From Candidatus Zhuqueibacterota bacterium (lineage in GTDB: Bacteria > SM23-31): a DNA stretch of 6,589 nucleotides. The translations under genes and the position numbers were made by a program. Positions 5,981 through 6,589 of this stretch are shown here, one piece after another. The DNA is taken from positions 1-6,589 of the forward strand of contig JADFON010000103.1 of the NCBI GenBank assembly GCA_022562855.1, in the 5' to 3' direction. The notes below the pieces were generated by a model that did no database searches, was not told the origin of the DNA, and saw only the letters and a list, made by a program, of their open reading frames with translations. The stretch's first letter is position 1, and each line of letters begins with the position of its first letter.

Positions 5981-6589
5981 AAGCGTTAATAGATACTACA
6001 AGCGCTAAAAATGCAAGAAAATAAGATAATTTAAGTATTATTCTATATCTCATTTTCTTTTTAATTATATTTTCATGTGAATCGTGATCAATAGGTATTG
6101 CCATATTTGCTATTTTACCTTCAGTAAAGCTCCAGGTTAATCCAAAAATAAATGACAATATCAGATTAAAATAATTAGTTGTATTAGATTCATCGCTAAA
6201 ATTATCCACATCCCTAATTTTCCCTAAGAAATATATTTTCGTGTCATCGTTTCCTGCATAAATCACTTTAAATTTAACACCATATCCCGGTTCCATAAAA
6301 TCCCAATCCATCAGCATATCATTAATATTGCTATCTACTTTTGCTGCCTCAATACTGAAATTGCTAAATTTCGTGCTTTCCAATATTTCATAATCAATTA
6401 TTCTTGTAGAGTTTTCAATCCTTACTAAAACGGGATCTATTACGTCTCCATTAAGCCCAGGGCTAATATGAAGACCCCCAGAGTTCCAAAAAGTGATAAT
6501 TACAAGATAGATATTTTCAGTAATTTGATTTTCATTATCATCGAAAATAGATATTTTTGGAGAAGAGGCTTCCTTATCAAAGACTTGAT
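5949..6589 (-). CDS. Uncharacterised membrane protein, C-terminal part (5' end beyond right edge)
   Basis: The frame stays open from the TAA stop (5949-5951) to the window edge, giving 212 visible residues. The TTG at 6381-6383 is therefore an internal Leu codon, not the start. The visible part begins with a soluble domain (about 1-130): LVIITFWNSGGLHISPG (28-44), YEILES (66-71) and a short repeat-poor beta-rich run. From memory this resembles a group of hypothetical proteins with the pattern LVIxxxWNSGxxxI, then a YEI/AEV-ET segment and PGD-like turn, normally tethered by an N-terminal membrane helix; no function is known. A moderately hydrophobic segment (about 139-154) and a clear helix (about 182-205) follow, which that group usually lacks, with a Lys-rich linker between them. 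The gene is distinctly AT-rich compared with the ABC operon and shares its direction, but the 410-nt gap argues against one transcript. No terminator was seen after it. Confidence 0.75.
   Translation of the reverse strand, partial: QVFDKEASSPKISIFDDNENQITENIYLVIITFWNSGGLHISPGLNGDVIDPVLVRIENSTRIIDYEILESTKFSNFSIEAAKVDSNINDMLMDWDFMEPGYGVKFKVIYAGNDDTKIYFLGKIRDVDNFSDESNTTNYFNLILSFIFGLTWSFTEGKIANMAIPIDHDSHENIIKKKMRYRIILKLSYFLAFLALVVSINAFILVENKPPF

Noticed and set aside
5953-6024. Strong Shine-Dalgarno AAAGGAGG on the plus strand followed by ATG at 5977 and 15 codons
   Set aside because: The spacing is 16 nt, too long, and the run is explained as the complement of the Lys-Pro-Pro-Phe end of the minus-strand gene.
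6381-6383. TTG as the start of the right-hand gene (144 aa)
   Set aside because: The frame stays open for 68 more codons up to the window edge, and those codons carry the conserved WNSG motif, so the gene begins beyond 6589.

Overview
The window carries a compact three-gene operon on the minus strand, flanked on each side by about 410-435 bp of non-coding or degenerate DNA and by the edge of another minus-strand gene. The likely source is a bacterium of moderate-to-low GC. The single-pass DUF4340 protein and the fused permease/GldG protein resemble, from memory and not from a search, the Gld-like ABC operons common in Planctomycetota. That assignment is tentative, because related operons occur in other phyla. 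By eye, the operon is GC-richer (roughly half GC) than both flanking genes, and the right-hand gene is clearly AT-rich.

Layout, left to right: (1) 1-274, minus strand, the N-terminal part of a YjdF/DUF2238 membrane protein that runs off the left edge. It has a good Shine-Dalgarno but no ordinary start codon in frame beside it. (2) 275-709, a gene-free stretch with a candidate promoter and palindrome for yjdF, an unexplained pair of hairpins, and the terminator of the operon. (3) 710-5538, minus strand, read right to left: GldA-like ABC ATPase (4807-5538), a fused GldF-type permease plus GldG-type auxiliary protein of 895 aa (2086-4773), and a membrane-anchored DUF4340 protein of 457 aa (710-2083). 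(4) 5539-5948, an AT-rich gap with a candidate operon promoter and a short coding-like plus-strand fragment. (5) 5949-6589, minus strand, the C-terminal part of an uncharacterised membrane protein that enters from beyond the right edge.

The three operon genes are best read as one machine. A cytoplasmic ATPase drives a six-helix ABC-2 permease, which is covalently joined to a large extracytoplasmic GldG domain and a long coiled coil. The DUF4340 protein sits beside it on the same face of the membrane. In Bacteroidota the related GldA/GldF/GldG proteins were linked to gliding motility, but their substrate is not established. No gliding or secretion genes are visible here, so the role in this organism is open. 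No RNA genes, complete mobile elements or CRISPR arrays were seen.
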